64,000 bases of DNA, from contig NVXG01000003.1 in the NCBI GenBank assembly GCA_002733805.1, forward strand, positions 7,237-71,236, in the 5' to 3' direction. This stretch comes from Robiginitomaculum sp. Lineage in GTDB: Bacteria > Pseudomonadota > Alphaproteobacteria > Caulobacterales > Maricaulaceae. Within the stretch, counting starts at the first letter, position 1; each line of letters starts with the position of its first letter. The notes under the pieces were generated by a model. It was not told the origin of the DNA. It worked only from the letters and a program-made list of their open reading frames with translations, and did no database searches. Of the stretch, positions 43,202 through 51,887 are shown in pieces. The translations under genes and the position numbers were made by a program.

Positions 43202-45646
43202 ATGAAACCTGATTTAAAAAAATACTTGAAAGCGTCTGCCAGTATTCTGGCATTGCCGGTGATGGGCATGGCTTTCGCAACGCCTGCATTTGCACAAGCG
43301 GATGATAATGACGAGATTATCGTAACGGCAACACGCCGCGAAGGTACGGTGCAAGATGTTCCGATCAATATTTCTGCTATTGGTGGTGTTCAAATCGAAG
43401 AGCAGGGCTTTTCTAGAATTTCCGATGTGTTGGCGTTTGTTCCGGGGATCAACGTTATTGACCAAGGGGGCCGAAACTCGAACGTGCTTATTGTTCGCGG
43501 TTTGAATGCTGATCCGATCGGGCAGGGCGGCTCTAATGATGGCGGCGGTACTGTAGCCACGTATTTGGGTGAAATCCCAATCTTTATCGATTTGAACCTG
43601 AACGACTTGCAACGGGTTGAAGTTCTGCTTGGCCCACAAGGTACGCTCTATGGTGCCGGCACACTGGGCGGTGCAATTCGGTACATTCCAAACAAACCAG
43701 ATTTTGAATCCAACATGTTTGAAGTCCGTTCGGATATTTATGTGTTGGATGAGGGTGACGATATCAGTCACGATATTGGCATTACCTTCAACCTGCCGAT
43801 CTCTGATACATTTGCCATTCGTGGGTCATTGGACCGTTTGGATGATAAAGGGTTTATTGATTACCCATTTGTCGTGCAGGAAATCGGTGTTTCCAATCCG
43901 GATCCGGATTTCACCAGTGCAGCGGCGCGTGCAGCCAATTTTAATCCAGCGAAAGACGCCAATGGTCAAGAACGGATTTCCGGCCGGATCGCCGCCCGTT
44001 GGCAGCCCAATGATAAATTTGATGCGACCGCGACCTATTATTTCCAGAACGAGAAAAACGAAGGCCGTACAACATCCGGTCATCGTGGCCCTATCCCGGC
44101 TGGACGGTATGAATCGCCAAGCCGTGTTTTGGAGCCAAATGAAGAAACCAACCAATTGGCGGCTCTGGAATTCACCTATGATTTAGGATTTGCTGAACTG
44201 ACCTCTGCGACCGGCTATGGTAAATTTACCGAGGTCGGACAACGGGATCAAACAGATTTGCTGATCTCATTAGAGTATTCCTACGAGACATTCCCGACCT
44301 TTACTTCTCGTACTCGTGAAGAGCAAAGAGATACGTTTTTCAATCAAGAGGTTCGGATCGTATCTTCTGGTGATCATCGCTATAATTGGATCATTGGCGG
44401 GTTTTATAATAAATTTGAGACGCAAGGCAATTCGGCTGAATTTACACCGGGCTACGCAGCCTTTGCTGGGTTCAATCGTCCTGACGATCTTGAATACTTC
44501 TCGGCCGGCACCACAAAGCTGGTTGAAAAGGCGATCTTTGGTGAAGTTGGGTTTGATATAACGGATCGTTGGCAAATCATCGCCGGCGGACGTTTGTATG
44601 AGTATGATTTACAGACTCAAAGCACGGTGGATTTCCCGTTGTTTGATCCGGGCTTTGTGGCTCCGGCGCTGTCTGATCTTTCCACCCGTGCCTTTGATCC
44701 TGCGTTACGACAACAAGATGATGGTACCTTATTCAAAATCAACACATCCTTCCAAGTGAGTGATGACATGCTGGTTTATGCTACTGTCAGTGAGGGTTTT
44801 CGGATCGGCGGCAGTAATGGCGGCGGCCCTTGCCCAGCCTTTATGGTTGGCGCGGCGCAGGGCAATTGTAATCTCGCACCAGGGCAACAGTTTGGGCCGA
44901 ATCCTGGTGATATTGCGCAGTTTGATGAGCGTGCTTTTGGACCGGACCGGACCCGGAACTATGAGTTGGGTGCCAAAACCACCTTTGCAGATGGTGCGGT
45001 CACCTTAAACGGTGCTATTTTCTATGTGGAATGGATTGATCCGCAGCTTTCATCTGCAACGGTGAACGCTTCGGTACCGATTACCATCAATGCAAATGGT
45101 GCCGCGACCAAAGGTGTCGAGCTAAATGGTGACTGGAAAGTTACAGATCAGTTCCGGTTGCGCGGTAGCTTCAGCTATACCAAAAGTGAGCTGACATCAG
45201 ATGTGCCTTCATTGATCCGCACCATTACCCCTCCAGGTTTTAGTACGGCATTTGAAGATGGCCTTGATGGTGATCGCCTGCCAGGTTCTCCCGAGACCCA
45301 GTTCTCTCTGTTTGCTTCGTATGATATACCTTTGGCCAGTGGAAATTCATTGCGCTTCAACGGCGGATATTCTTGGCAGGGTGATGTCCTGTCCCGGACC
45401 GGCGCCAGAGGGAGCAGCCTGACTTTGCCAAGCTTTGGCGTGGCCAATACTTCGGTTGTCTATGACCACGGAAGTTGGACACTTACAGGTTATGTGAATA
45501 ATCTATTCAACAAATTTGCTGAGACCGGTGTACAAGGGACTCAATTGAGCAACCAGACTATTTTGGGTGCGAATGTTCGGACGTTCCAAGTGAATGTCCT
45601 GCCGCCACGTAGAATTGGTATTCGGGCAAAATACCGGTTCGAATAG
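43202..45646 (+). CDS. TonB-dependent outer-membrane receptor
   Basis: This protein of about 814 residues has a signal peptide ending at PAFAQ, a TonB box-like DEIIVTATRREG, a plug domain (DVPINISAIGG, NVLIVRGLNA, LGPQGTLYGAGTLGGAIRYI), and a 22-strand barrel with a C-terminal GIRAKYRF. It imports a complexed nutrient. Control by the adjacent Lrp regulator and proximity to amidase genes suggest an amide, peptide or amino-acid derived ligand rather than iron. The ATG at 43202 has AAGGGG upstream; the TTG two codons before is not needed. Confidence 0.92.
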   Translation: MKPDLKKYLKASASILALPVMGMAFATPAFAQADDNDEIIVTATRREGTVQDVPINISAIGGVQIEEQGFSRISDVLAFVPGINVIDQGGRNSNVLIVRGLNADPIGQGGSNDGGGTVATYLGEIPIFIDLNLNDLQRVEVLLGPQGTLYGAGTLGGAIRYIPNKPDFESNMFEVRSDIYVLDEGDDISHDIGITFNLPISDTFAIRGSLDRLDDKGFIDYPFVVQEIGVSNPDPDFTSAAARAANFNPAKDANGQERISGRIAARWQPNDKFDATATYYFQNEKNEGRTTSGHRGPIPAGRYESPSRVLEPNEETNQLAALEFTYDLGFAELTSATGYGKFTEVGQRDQTDLLISLEYSYETFPTFTSRTREEQRDTFFNQEVRIVSSGDHRYNWIIGGFYNKFETQGNSAEFTPGYAAFAGFNRPDDLEYFSAGTTKLVEKAIFGEVGFDITDRWQIIAGGRLYEYDLQTQSTVDFPLFDPGFVAPALSDLSTRAFDPALRQQDDGTLFKINTSFQVSDDMLVYATVSEGFRIGGSNGGGPCPAFMVGAAQGNCNLAPGQQFGPNPGDIAQFDERAFGPDRTRNYELGAKTTFADGAVTLNGAIFYVEWIDPQLSSATVNASVPITINANGAATKGVELNGDWKVTDQFRLRGSFSYTKSELTSDVPSLIRTITPPGFSTAFEDGLDGDRLPGSPETQFSLFASYDIPLASGNSLRFNGGYSWQGDVLSRTGARGSSLTLPSFGVANTSVVYDHGSWTLTGYVNNLFNKFAETGVQGTQLSNQTILGANVRTFQVNVLPPRRIGIRAKYRFE

Positions 45647-45674
45647 ACGTTCTGAACCAAACACATAATTGTGG

Positions 45675-45705
45675 AAACGGGGCCTGTGGGCCCCGTTTTT
45701 TGTTT
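45675..45705 (+). terminator. Rho-independent terminator of the first TonB receptor
   Basis: AAACGGGGCC (45675-45684) pairs with GGCCCCGTTT (45689-45698) around a 4-nt loop and is followed by T5-6. It lies 29 bp after the receptor stop. Confidence 0.9.
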
Positions 45706-46090
45706 GAATGGAGGTGTTGTGCAGCCCATTTGTCACAAGACCAAAAAAACCCATGCAAGTTTCCCAACTTTTTGTTACAGATTCTACAGGGTTTTTTTTG
45801 GTGATTTTGGGGATATTTTGATCCCAAACATCGAGATTCCACTTGTTTTATTGGGTTTTTATTTTTTTTAGCGGGATCAATTTAACTCGTAGTACGTATT
45901 TCATCCAGATATATTGTAAGATTCAGCATATTAGCAAACTTGTATATAGATTCTAAAGCCTGTATGCCAAAGGTGTCATCATGAAGAATTTGTCAGCCAA
46001 TATTTAGAATTTGGGTCAACGTAATCCAAATCGAAGCCTGAAGACTACAGCTTATAGAATTTCACACTTCATTTCATCTAGGGGGATACC
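45706..46090. other. 385-bp AT-rich leader/promoter region of the second TonB receptor
   Basis: No supported gene; short minus-strand frames here are antisense to the receptor end and lack an RBS. The long A/T-rich stretch ends in AGGGGG before a TTG start. No riboswitch fold was recognised by eye. Confidence 0.45.
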
Positions 46091-48490
46091 TTGAATAACT
46101 TTAAAAAATCTCTGAAGCAAACATCCATGTGGGTGGCCGCTTCAGCCGCGGTGATGGCCTATGCCACACCAGTTCTTGCGCAAGATGCCGACACGTCTTT
46201 GAATGACGAAATTGTCTCGATTGGCAGCAGAAGCACCAAACCACGGTCAGTACAAGACTCGACCGTTCCGATTGATGTCATCCCAGCCAGCGATTTTTCC
46301 GCTATGGGCAATGTGGCAGACATTACCGACAATTTGAAAACGCTTGTGCCGTCATATACAGCGACGCCAGCAACCGGTGACGGTAGTGCATTTGTTCGGC
46401 CAACCTCCTTGCGTGGCACCGCTTCTGATCAGACTTTGGTTCTGATCAATGGCAAGCGTCGTCACCGCTCGGCTTTGGTGCAGTTCTTTGCGCCAGCTGC
46501 TGGTAATGGTGCTCATGCGCCTGATGTTGCCATGATCCCGAGCATTGCCTTAAAAAGTGTTGAAGTGTTGCGCGATGGCGCTGCGGCTCAATACGGTTCT
46601 GATGCAATCGCCGGTGTGATCAATTTTGTGCTGAAAGACGCAGCCGAGGGCGCCGAAGCGGTATTTCAGTATGGTCAGTTCTACCAAGGTGAAACCAGCT
46701 ATAAATTAGCCGGTAATATTGGTTTGCCGATCGGCGATACCGGGTTCATCAATATCAGTGGTGAGTATTCAGACAATGAAGCATTGTCGCGCGGTATTAT
46801 CCGCCCGGATGCACAAGCTCTGATCGATGCTGGCGTTCCAAACGTTGGTGCGGATTCGCCATTTGGTGATGCACCCTTCACCCAAACTTGGGGTCGTCCG
46901 GAAACAAGCGGTGCGCGGTTCTTTGTAAATGCCGGCATTAATCTAACTGACAACGCACAGCTTTATGCACATGGTAACTATGCAGATACTGATGGACGGT
47001 ATCGTTTCTTCTTCCGGAATACCTCGCATTCAACGATTACCACTTTGAATGCGTTGGGCTTTACCGGCCTTCCAGCTGGCTTCACGCCATTTTTGGACGG
47101 TGCTCAGGAAGACGTCAGCTTGGTTACGGGCCTAAAAGGCGACATGGCCAATGGGATGTATTATGATTTCAGTGTTGGATACGGCAAAAACACGCTGGAT
47201 TATTTCCTCAACAACACCATCAATCCGTCGCTGGGTCTGGATGCCAATTTGCAAATCCCACAGCGTGATTTTGTAATCGGCGGCTATGAGCAAAAAGAAA
47301 TCAATATCAATGCTGATTTCTCCAAAGCGATCTCCGAAAACGTCAATCTGGCGTTTGGTGGTGAATGGCGCGAAGAAACCTATACAGTTGTCCAAGGTGA
47401 GCCGAGTTCATACCTTGGTGCCGGTGCCAGCGGCCTGAAAGGCTTCGGCCCGAACGATGCGGGTTCTTTTGCCCGGGATAACTTCGCGATCTATGTAGAT
47501 GTGGAACATGATCTGTCTGACCGTGTTCTGTTGCAATATGCTGCGCGGTATGAAGATTTCTCCGATTTCGGTGGAACCTTTAACTGGAAAGTTGCTGGCC
47601 GTCTTGCGCTGACCGACAATACAAATTTGCGCGCTGCGGTTTCAACTGGCTTCCATGCGCCAACACCGGGGCAAGCCAATGTTCGTACAACCATTACCAC
47701 CTTTGATGGGGTAACGGGTCTGCAAGTCGACGAAGGCTTGGTTCCACCAACCAGCGCCGGTGCTTTGGAAGTTGGCGGTGCGCCGTTGACCGAAGAGCAA
47801 TCAACCAATTTCAGCATTGGTTTTACGTCTAACTTGACGGAAAGAACCACATTGACGGTTGATGCGTACCGGATCGAAGTTAATGACCGTATCTATCGTA
47901 CTGGCGATATTGTCGTACCAAGTACAGGTGCTGCAGTTTCATTTTATACCAATGCGTTGGACGTGCAGCATCAAGGGATCGACGTCGTTTTGACATCGGG
48001 CTTTGATTGGACCGAAACAGTCAGCACTGACATCTCGTTTGCGGCCAGCTTCAATGAAATTGAAGTTACCGGGCAAAAGCAAGTGAACGGTGTTACGCCG
48101 GTTAGCGCTGGTACGGTTGAAGACATTGAGAACAACTTTCCAAATGTTCGCTTTGTTTTGGGTACGACCACTCACTTTAACGATCGTTTGAGCATGATGC
48201 TGCGGGCCAATTATTATGGTTCTCACTTTGATGAGCGCGGTCGGATTGGGGCAGCGGTTAGCCCAAGTGCGGAAATTAACTCAACCATCTATATCGATGC
48301 TGAATTGGGATATGATCTGAACGACAACTTCCGCATTGCGGTAGGTGGTTCAAATATCTTCAATAAGTTCATTGATGAGATTGGTGCACCAAATGCCAAC
48401 CGTCTTAGCGTTGGTCTGCAATACCCACGTCGTAGTGCTGCCAATTATGAAGGTGGTTCTTGGTACGTCAAAGGTGTCGTTAAATACTAA
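46091..48490 (+). CDS. TonB-dependent outer-membrane receptor with TTG start
   Basis: This 799-residue protein has a signal peptide (MNNFKKSLKQTSMWVAAS...VLAQ), a plug domain with FVRPTSLRGTASDQTLVLING and EVLRDGAAAQYGSDAIAGVI, and a barrel ending YVKGVVKY. This is the iron-type receptor pattern with the classic R-G-x-x-x-D-x-x-L-V-L-I-N-G motif. No ATG precedes the signal; AGGGGG at 7-nt spacing supports the TTG at 46091. The ligand is unknown. A strong terminator follows. Confidence 0.9.
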   Translation: MNNFKKSLKQTSMWVAASAAVMAYATPVLAQDADTSLNDEIVSIGSRSTKPRSVQDSTVPIDVIPASDFSAMGNVADITDNLKTLVPSYTATPATGDGSAFVRPTSLRGTASDQTLVLINGKRRHRSALVQFFAPAAGNGAHAPDVAMIPSIALKSVEVLRDGAAAQYGSDAIAGVINFVLKDAAEGAEAVFQYGQFYQGETSYKLAGNIGLPIGDTGFINISGEYSDNEALSRGIIRPDAQALIDAGVPNVGADSPFGDAPFTQTWGRPETSGARFFVNAGINLTDNAQLYAHGNYADTDGRYRFFFRNTSHSTITTLNALGFTGLPAGFTPFLDGAQEDVSLVTGLKGDMANGMYYDFSVGYGKNTLDYFLNNTINPSLGLDANLQIPQRDFVIGGYEQKEININADFSKAISENVNLAFGGEWREETYTVVQGEPSSYLGAGASGLKGFGPNDAGSFARDNFAIYVDVEHDLSDRVLLQYAARYEDFSDFGGTFNWKVAGRLALTDNTNLRAAVSTGFHAPTPGQANVRTTITTFDGVTGLQVDEGLVPPTSAGALEVGGAPLTEEQSTNFSIGFTSNLTERTTLTVDAYRIEVNDRIYRTGDIVVPSTGAAVSFYTNALDVQHQGIDVVLTSGFDWTETVSTDISFAASFNEIEVTGQKQVNGVTPVSAGTVEDIENNFPNVRFVLGTTTHFNDRLSMMLRANYYGSHFDERGRIGAAVSPSAEINSTIYIDAELGYDLNDNFRIAVGGSNIFNKFIDEIGAPNANRLSVGLQYPRRSAANYEGGSWYVKGVVKY

Positions 48491-48534
48491 GGACAAGCTG
48501 CTCTTTTCCAGTTGTTGTTGGAACTAAAATTTGG

Positions 48535-48568
48535 AAACTGGCCGGGTCAAACCGGCCAGTTTTTTTTG
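48535..48568. terminator. Strong terminator between the TonB receptor and the BKACE gene
   Basis: AAACTGGCCGG (48535-48545) pairs with CCGGCCAGTTT (48552-48562), with a 6-nt loop and a T8 run. The symmetric A-run on the left lets it serve the convergent gene ending at 48571 as well. Confidence 0.9.
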
Positions 48569-48570
48569 CC

Positions 48571-49392
48571 CTATTCCAAGTGAAACATGGACCGGACATC
48601 ATCAATGCTGGCCACCGGTCGGCTGGCGGTCTTTGCGATTTCCGCACAATAGCCGATCATCTCCGCATTGTTCTGAAGCAAATCCTGATCATTTCGTAAA
48701 ATATTATTCTCGAACCCGACCCGAATATGCCCGGCATTTTCGGTGGCAAATGAAACACACTGCTTTTCGTGCAAACCAAATCCACAAATGGCCCACGGAC
48801 AAGGTAATTCCAATGCCGCATCCAGCATTTTCGCTCGTTCCAGATTACTATCGATTTGCGAAGATTGTTTGCGGCCAATGACTAACAAGACAAATGGAAA
48901 TTGAGTTTCAATGACACCACGGGCCAAAAGGGACGTAAAACGTCCAATGTCAGACTGGTCATACAAGATGTATTGTGGAAAAACCCGCTCTTCTTGCATC
49001 CATGAAATGAACTCCGCCGCCTCGGGGAGTTCTTTTTCACTTGGACAAATCTCACGCAAGGCCAAGGATACTGCCTCGGGCTTAAGATCTCGTACCATCT
49101 GCATTTGTTCAAAACGGGTGTATTTCCCCACCGCCTCGCTGGTTACTTGAATCAGCAGTTGATCCCCAACACTTGCCCGAATTGCCGAGATGGCCGAGCG
49201 ATATTGTTCAACATCCAAGCTATGTTGATTTTGTTTATCGCGCACATGCAGATGTAAAATACTGGCCCCTTGGGCGACAATCTGTTTGGCACATTCCGCC
49301 AGCTCTGCGGGGGTAATGGGTAGTATCGGATGATCTAGTTTTTGTCGTCGTGCCCCATTGGGTGCCGACATGATGATGAATGGGTCAGGCAT
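48571..49392 (-). CDS. Beta-keto acid cleavage enzyme (BKACE/DUF849, Kce-like)
   Basis: This protein of about 273 residues belongs to the BKACE family, which condenses a beta-keto acid with acetyl-CoA to give acetoacetate and a CoA ester. Visible motifs are SAPNGARR near the start, GASILHLHVRD (Zn-binding His-x-His) and a later GFENNI stretch. The ATG at 49392 overlaps the aminotransferase stop by 8 bp. Substrate specificity is not readable; the aminotransferase may form its keto acid. Confidence 0.88.
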   Translation of the reverse strand: MPDPFIIMSAPNGARRQKLDHPILPITPAELAECAKQIVAQGASILHLHVRDKQNQHSLDVEQYRSAISAIRASVGDQLLIQVTSEAVGKYTRFEQMQMVRDLKPEAVSLALREICPSEKELPEAAEFISWMQEERVFPQYILYDQSDIGRFTSLLARGVIETQFPFVLLVIGRKQSSQIDSNLERAKMLDAALELPCPWAICGFGLHEKQCVSFATENAGHIRVGFENNILRNDQDLLQNNAEMIGYCAEIAKTASRPVASIDDVRSMFHLE

Positions 49393-50740
49393 CAAACAAT
49401 TCCCGAAACATGGTGCTTAGTTTTTTGACCAGCAGTTCAATGTGTTCCTCTTGCAAGATAAAGGGCGGCGCAAGCAAGATATGACTGCCCAGTCCATCTT
49501 GCTCTGATCCGCCGCCGGGATAACAGATCAAACCATGTTTCATGGTTAGTTGATGAAGTTTTGCAGTTATTTTTCGAGCATCAGGGAATGGTTGTTTGGT
49601 GACTTTATCCGCAACGATTTCGATACCTCGGAACAATCCACGGCCCCGAGTATCACCAATAAAAGGGTACTGGCCAAACTCTGTCTCCAATGCGTGTTGC
49701 AATTTTTCTCCCTGCGAGCGGACATTTTCCAGCAAATTTTCATCATCAAGGCATTGTACGACCGTCGCGCCTGCGGCACAGGCTGCGGCATGGCCTACAT
49801 AGGTGTGTCCATGGGCAAACCCGGCTTTGGTTCCGCCAAAGCCCTGATGAATTTTAGCCCGAACGATGGTGGCGGCCAATGGTTGATATCCGCCAGCCAA
49901 GCCTTTGGCTAAGGTGGTAATATCAGGCACAAAATCCTCTTGCTCATGGGCATAAAAAGTACCGGTTCTACCGGTGCCACACATGATCTCGTCACTGATC
50001 AACAAAATATCGTATTGATCGCAAATCTGACGAATGCGCTGGAAATATCCGGGCGCAGCGGTAACCACTCCCAAAGATGCACCAACTACAGGTTCGGCGA
50101 TAAAGGCTGCGATGGTTTCGGCGCCCTCACGTTGAATGGCGGCTTCCAACTGATTGGCCGCACGCAAGGCGTAGGCTTCAAGGCTCTCATTGTCGTGCCG
50201 GTATCGATAGGCATAACACGGATCAATCCGTGGCCATTCAATCAACAGATCACCCATGGCCCGCCGCCGGGGAAGGTTTCCACTGGCCGATAACGCACCA
50301 TAAGTGTTGCCATGATAACTGTGTATCCGGCTGATGATTTTCTGTTTAGAAGGCGCGCCCTGGTTTTGCCAATACTGCCAAGCCATTTTGATAGCTGTTT
50401 CATTGGCTTCGGAACCGCCAGAGGTGAAGTAAACCTTGGCGCCGGGTTCTGTAAATTTATCGGCCAAAAGGCTGGCCAGTTCTTCTTGTGGTTGGTTGCT
50501 GAAAAAGGCGGTGTGGGCAAAGCTCATGGTTTGAACTTGATCGCATAAAGCTTGCACCACACGAGGGTGTTGATGCCCGAGGCATGAGACCGCAGCGCCG
50601 CCGCTCATATCGAGATAGGATTTTCCCGTTTCATCAAAAATATACATTCCTTCGGACCGTACCGCTTTGGGGTAGGTTTTCCCGATATTCCGGTAAAAAA
50701 CCGAACTCATGATCATTGCCTCATCCTGCAAGTATGACAT
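49385..50740 (-). CDS. Class III PLP-dependent aminotransferase
   Basis: This 451-residue fold-type I enzyme has GGSEANETAIKMAWQYW, the cofactor region LLISDEIMCGTGRTG and PLP-lysine segment TLAKGLAGGYQPLAATI. It resembles omega-amino acid/pyruvate transaminases. The N-terminus could be 50740 or the ATGs at 50716/50710. An 87-bp gap separates it from the GS-like gene upstream; it overlaps BKACE by 8 bp. Together they suggest transamination and then C-C cleavage of an omega- or beta-amino acid. Confidence 0.9.
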   Translation of the reverse strand: MSYLQDEAMIMSSVFYRNIGKTYPKAVRSEGMYIFDETGKSYLDMSGGAAVSCLGHQHPRVVQALCDQVQTMSFAHTAFFSNQPQEELASLLADKFTEPGAKVYFTSGGSEANETAIKMAWQYWQNQGAPSKQKIISRIHSYHGNTYGALSASGNLPRRRAMGDLLIEWPRIDPCYAYRYRHDNESLEAYALRAANQLEAAIQREGAETIAAFIAEPVVGASLGVVTAAPGYFQRIRQICDQYDILLISDEIMCGTGRTGTFYAHEQEDFVPDITTLAKGLAGGYQPLAATIVRAKIHQGFGGTKAGFAHGHTYVGHAAACAAGATVVQCLDDENLLENVRSQGEKLQHALETEFGQYPFIGDTRGRGLFRGIEIVADKVTKQPFPDARKITAKLHQLTMKHGLICYPGGGSEQDGLGSHILLAPPFILQEEHIELLVKKLSTMFRELFDA

Positions 50741-50827
50741 GAAAGTCTATGTTTGAAATTTAGCTATTGTCTAGCCATATCGACTCCATAACCGTGCGAA
50801 AAAGTCAATATTTTATAGGGGGGGGCG

Positions 50828-51883
50828 CTAATGGGATGGTTGAAAAAATTGACAAATGGCGTTTTTTAACTGGGTTCCAATATCCGGATTTCTGTCCTTT
50901 GATAGGGCATCCAGTTTATTTGCAAACCATTTGCTGTTTTCAAAAAGACAAAATGCTCCCGGATTTTGATCTGATTCAATGTGTAATGCGGCCGATAGCT
51001 TCTTCTCGAAGGGTTCCAATTTAGGCCCCGTTGATTGACCTAAGCGCGATATATGAATTGCATCAGAGAGATTGGCCAACGCAAAAGCACAATTCAGGTG
51101 CGGGTTGTAGAGGCGACTGGCTGCGCCCAGCCGATGCTCGACTCGGCAAATTTGCCGCCAGTGTTTTCCGATAGGTTGCGCATGCTTGTCGGTCTTTTGA
51201 TAAAAGGCAATGCTGCCTTGGTGACCGCCTGACAAGTCATGCGGTGAGCTTAACTCCTCGTGCAAATTATGTTCATCTTTGAGTCGAAACCGTGTGAATG
51301 CGGCGTCCTCAGGCGCAAAAAACAAACAACATTCATGGCTGGTGATCAGCAGTCTGTTTTGCAGAATTTCACCTAAACCATTATGCAGCAGCGCATTGTC
51401 GCCCTGTGCATTCAAAGCGCTGATATTCAACTGAATGGCATTGGGGATATGGACAGGTTTTTCAGGTGAAACGTCGGATTGATCTTTTTTCAACAAGGGC
51501 CGGTTGGGAGTGTTTCCTGACCAGAAAACTGGTTGAATCCAAACTTCTTTCGCACCGTATTCTTGTAATAGTGACGGAGCAAGCGTCATGACATCTTCAA
51601 GATCTTGCGCGGCCTTTGCTGGAGATTGACCCTCCATTGCCGCTGCCCACTCCCACTGGAACTCCCAATATTCTGGTTTGAATTTTCCCTGAATATTTTT
51701 TTGTTTCAGGGCATGGTTGATTGCTGGAAAATCTAGAAAATGTTCCTGTGCCGCAGTGGAACTACTGGAAGGCAGACAAGTGCCCTCCAATTCAAATTGG
51801 ACAATGGGCACCAGCCCTATTGCGGCGATATCTTCTTGAAGCAATTGTATCGCTACTTTGGAAAGCCGGGTGATCTGCTCCAT
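50828..51883 (-). CDS. Divergent glutamine-synthetase-like ligase, OvoA-linked
   Basis: I read this 351-residue protein as a remote member of the glutamine synthetase catalytic fold. Support: an acidic pair in VQFELEG (~28-34), YWEFQWEW then a helix and YGAKEVWIQPVF (like E...ISL...VRATFMPKP), and CRVEHRLGAASRLYNPHLNCAFAL resembling RIE-R...NPYLAFAA. The central His of GS (GxHxH) seems replaced by QLNIS. It begins 4 bp after the OvoA-like stop, so the two are surely co-translated. It may join an amine or glutamate to the thiol-histidine product; this is inference. Confidence 0.55.
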   Translation of the reverse strand: MEQITRLSKVAIQLLQEDIAAIGLVPIVQFELEGTCLPSSSSTAAQEHFLDFPAINHALKQKNIQGKFKPEYWEFQWEWAAAMEGQSPAKAAQDLEDVMTLAPSLLQEYGAKEVWIQPVFWSGNTPNRPLLKKDQSDVSPEKPVHIPNAIQLNISALNAQGDNALLHNGLGEILQNRLLITSHECCLFFAPEDAAFTRFRLKDEHNLHEELSSPHDLSGGHQGSIAFYQKTDKHAQPIGKHWRQICRVEHRLGAASRLYNPHLNCAFALANLSDAIHISRLGQSTGPKLEPFEKKLSAALHIESDQNPGAFCLFENSKWFANKLDALSKDRNPDIGTQLKNAICQFFQPSH

Positions 51884-51887
51884 GGCT

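Noticed and set aside
43214-43771. 185-codon minus frame opposite the first TonB receptor
   Set aside because: Antisense to the signal peptide and plug of a clear receptor gene.
45706-46090. Riboswitch (for example cobalamin) before the second TonB receptor
   Set aside because: The region is AT-rich and no B12-box or conserved helix set was visible by eye.
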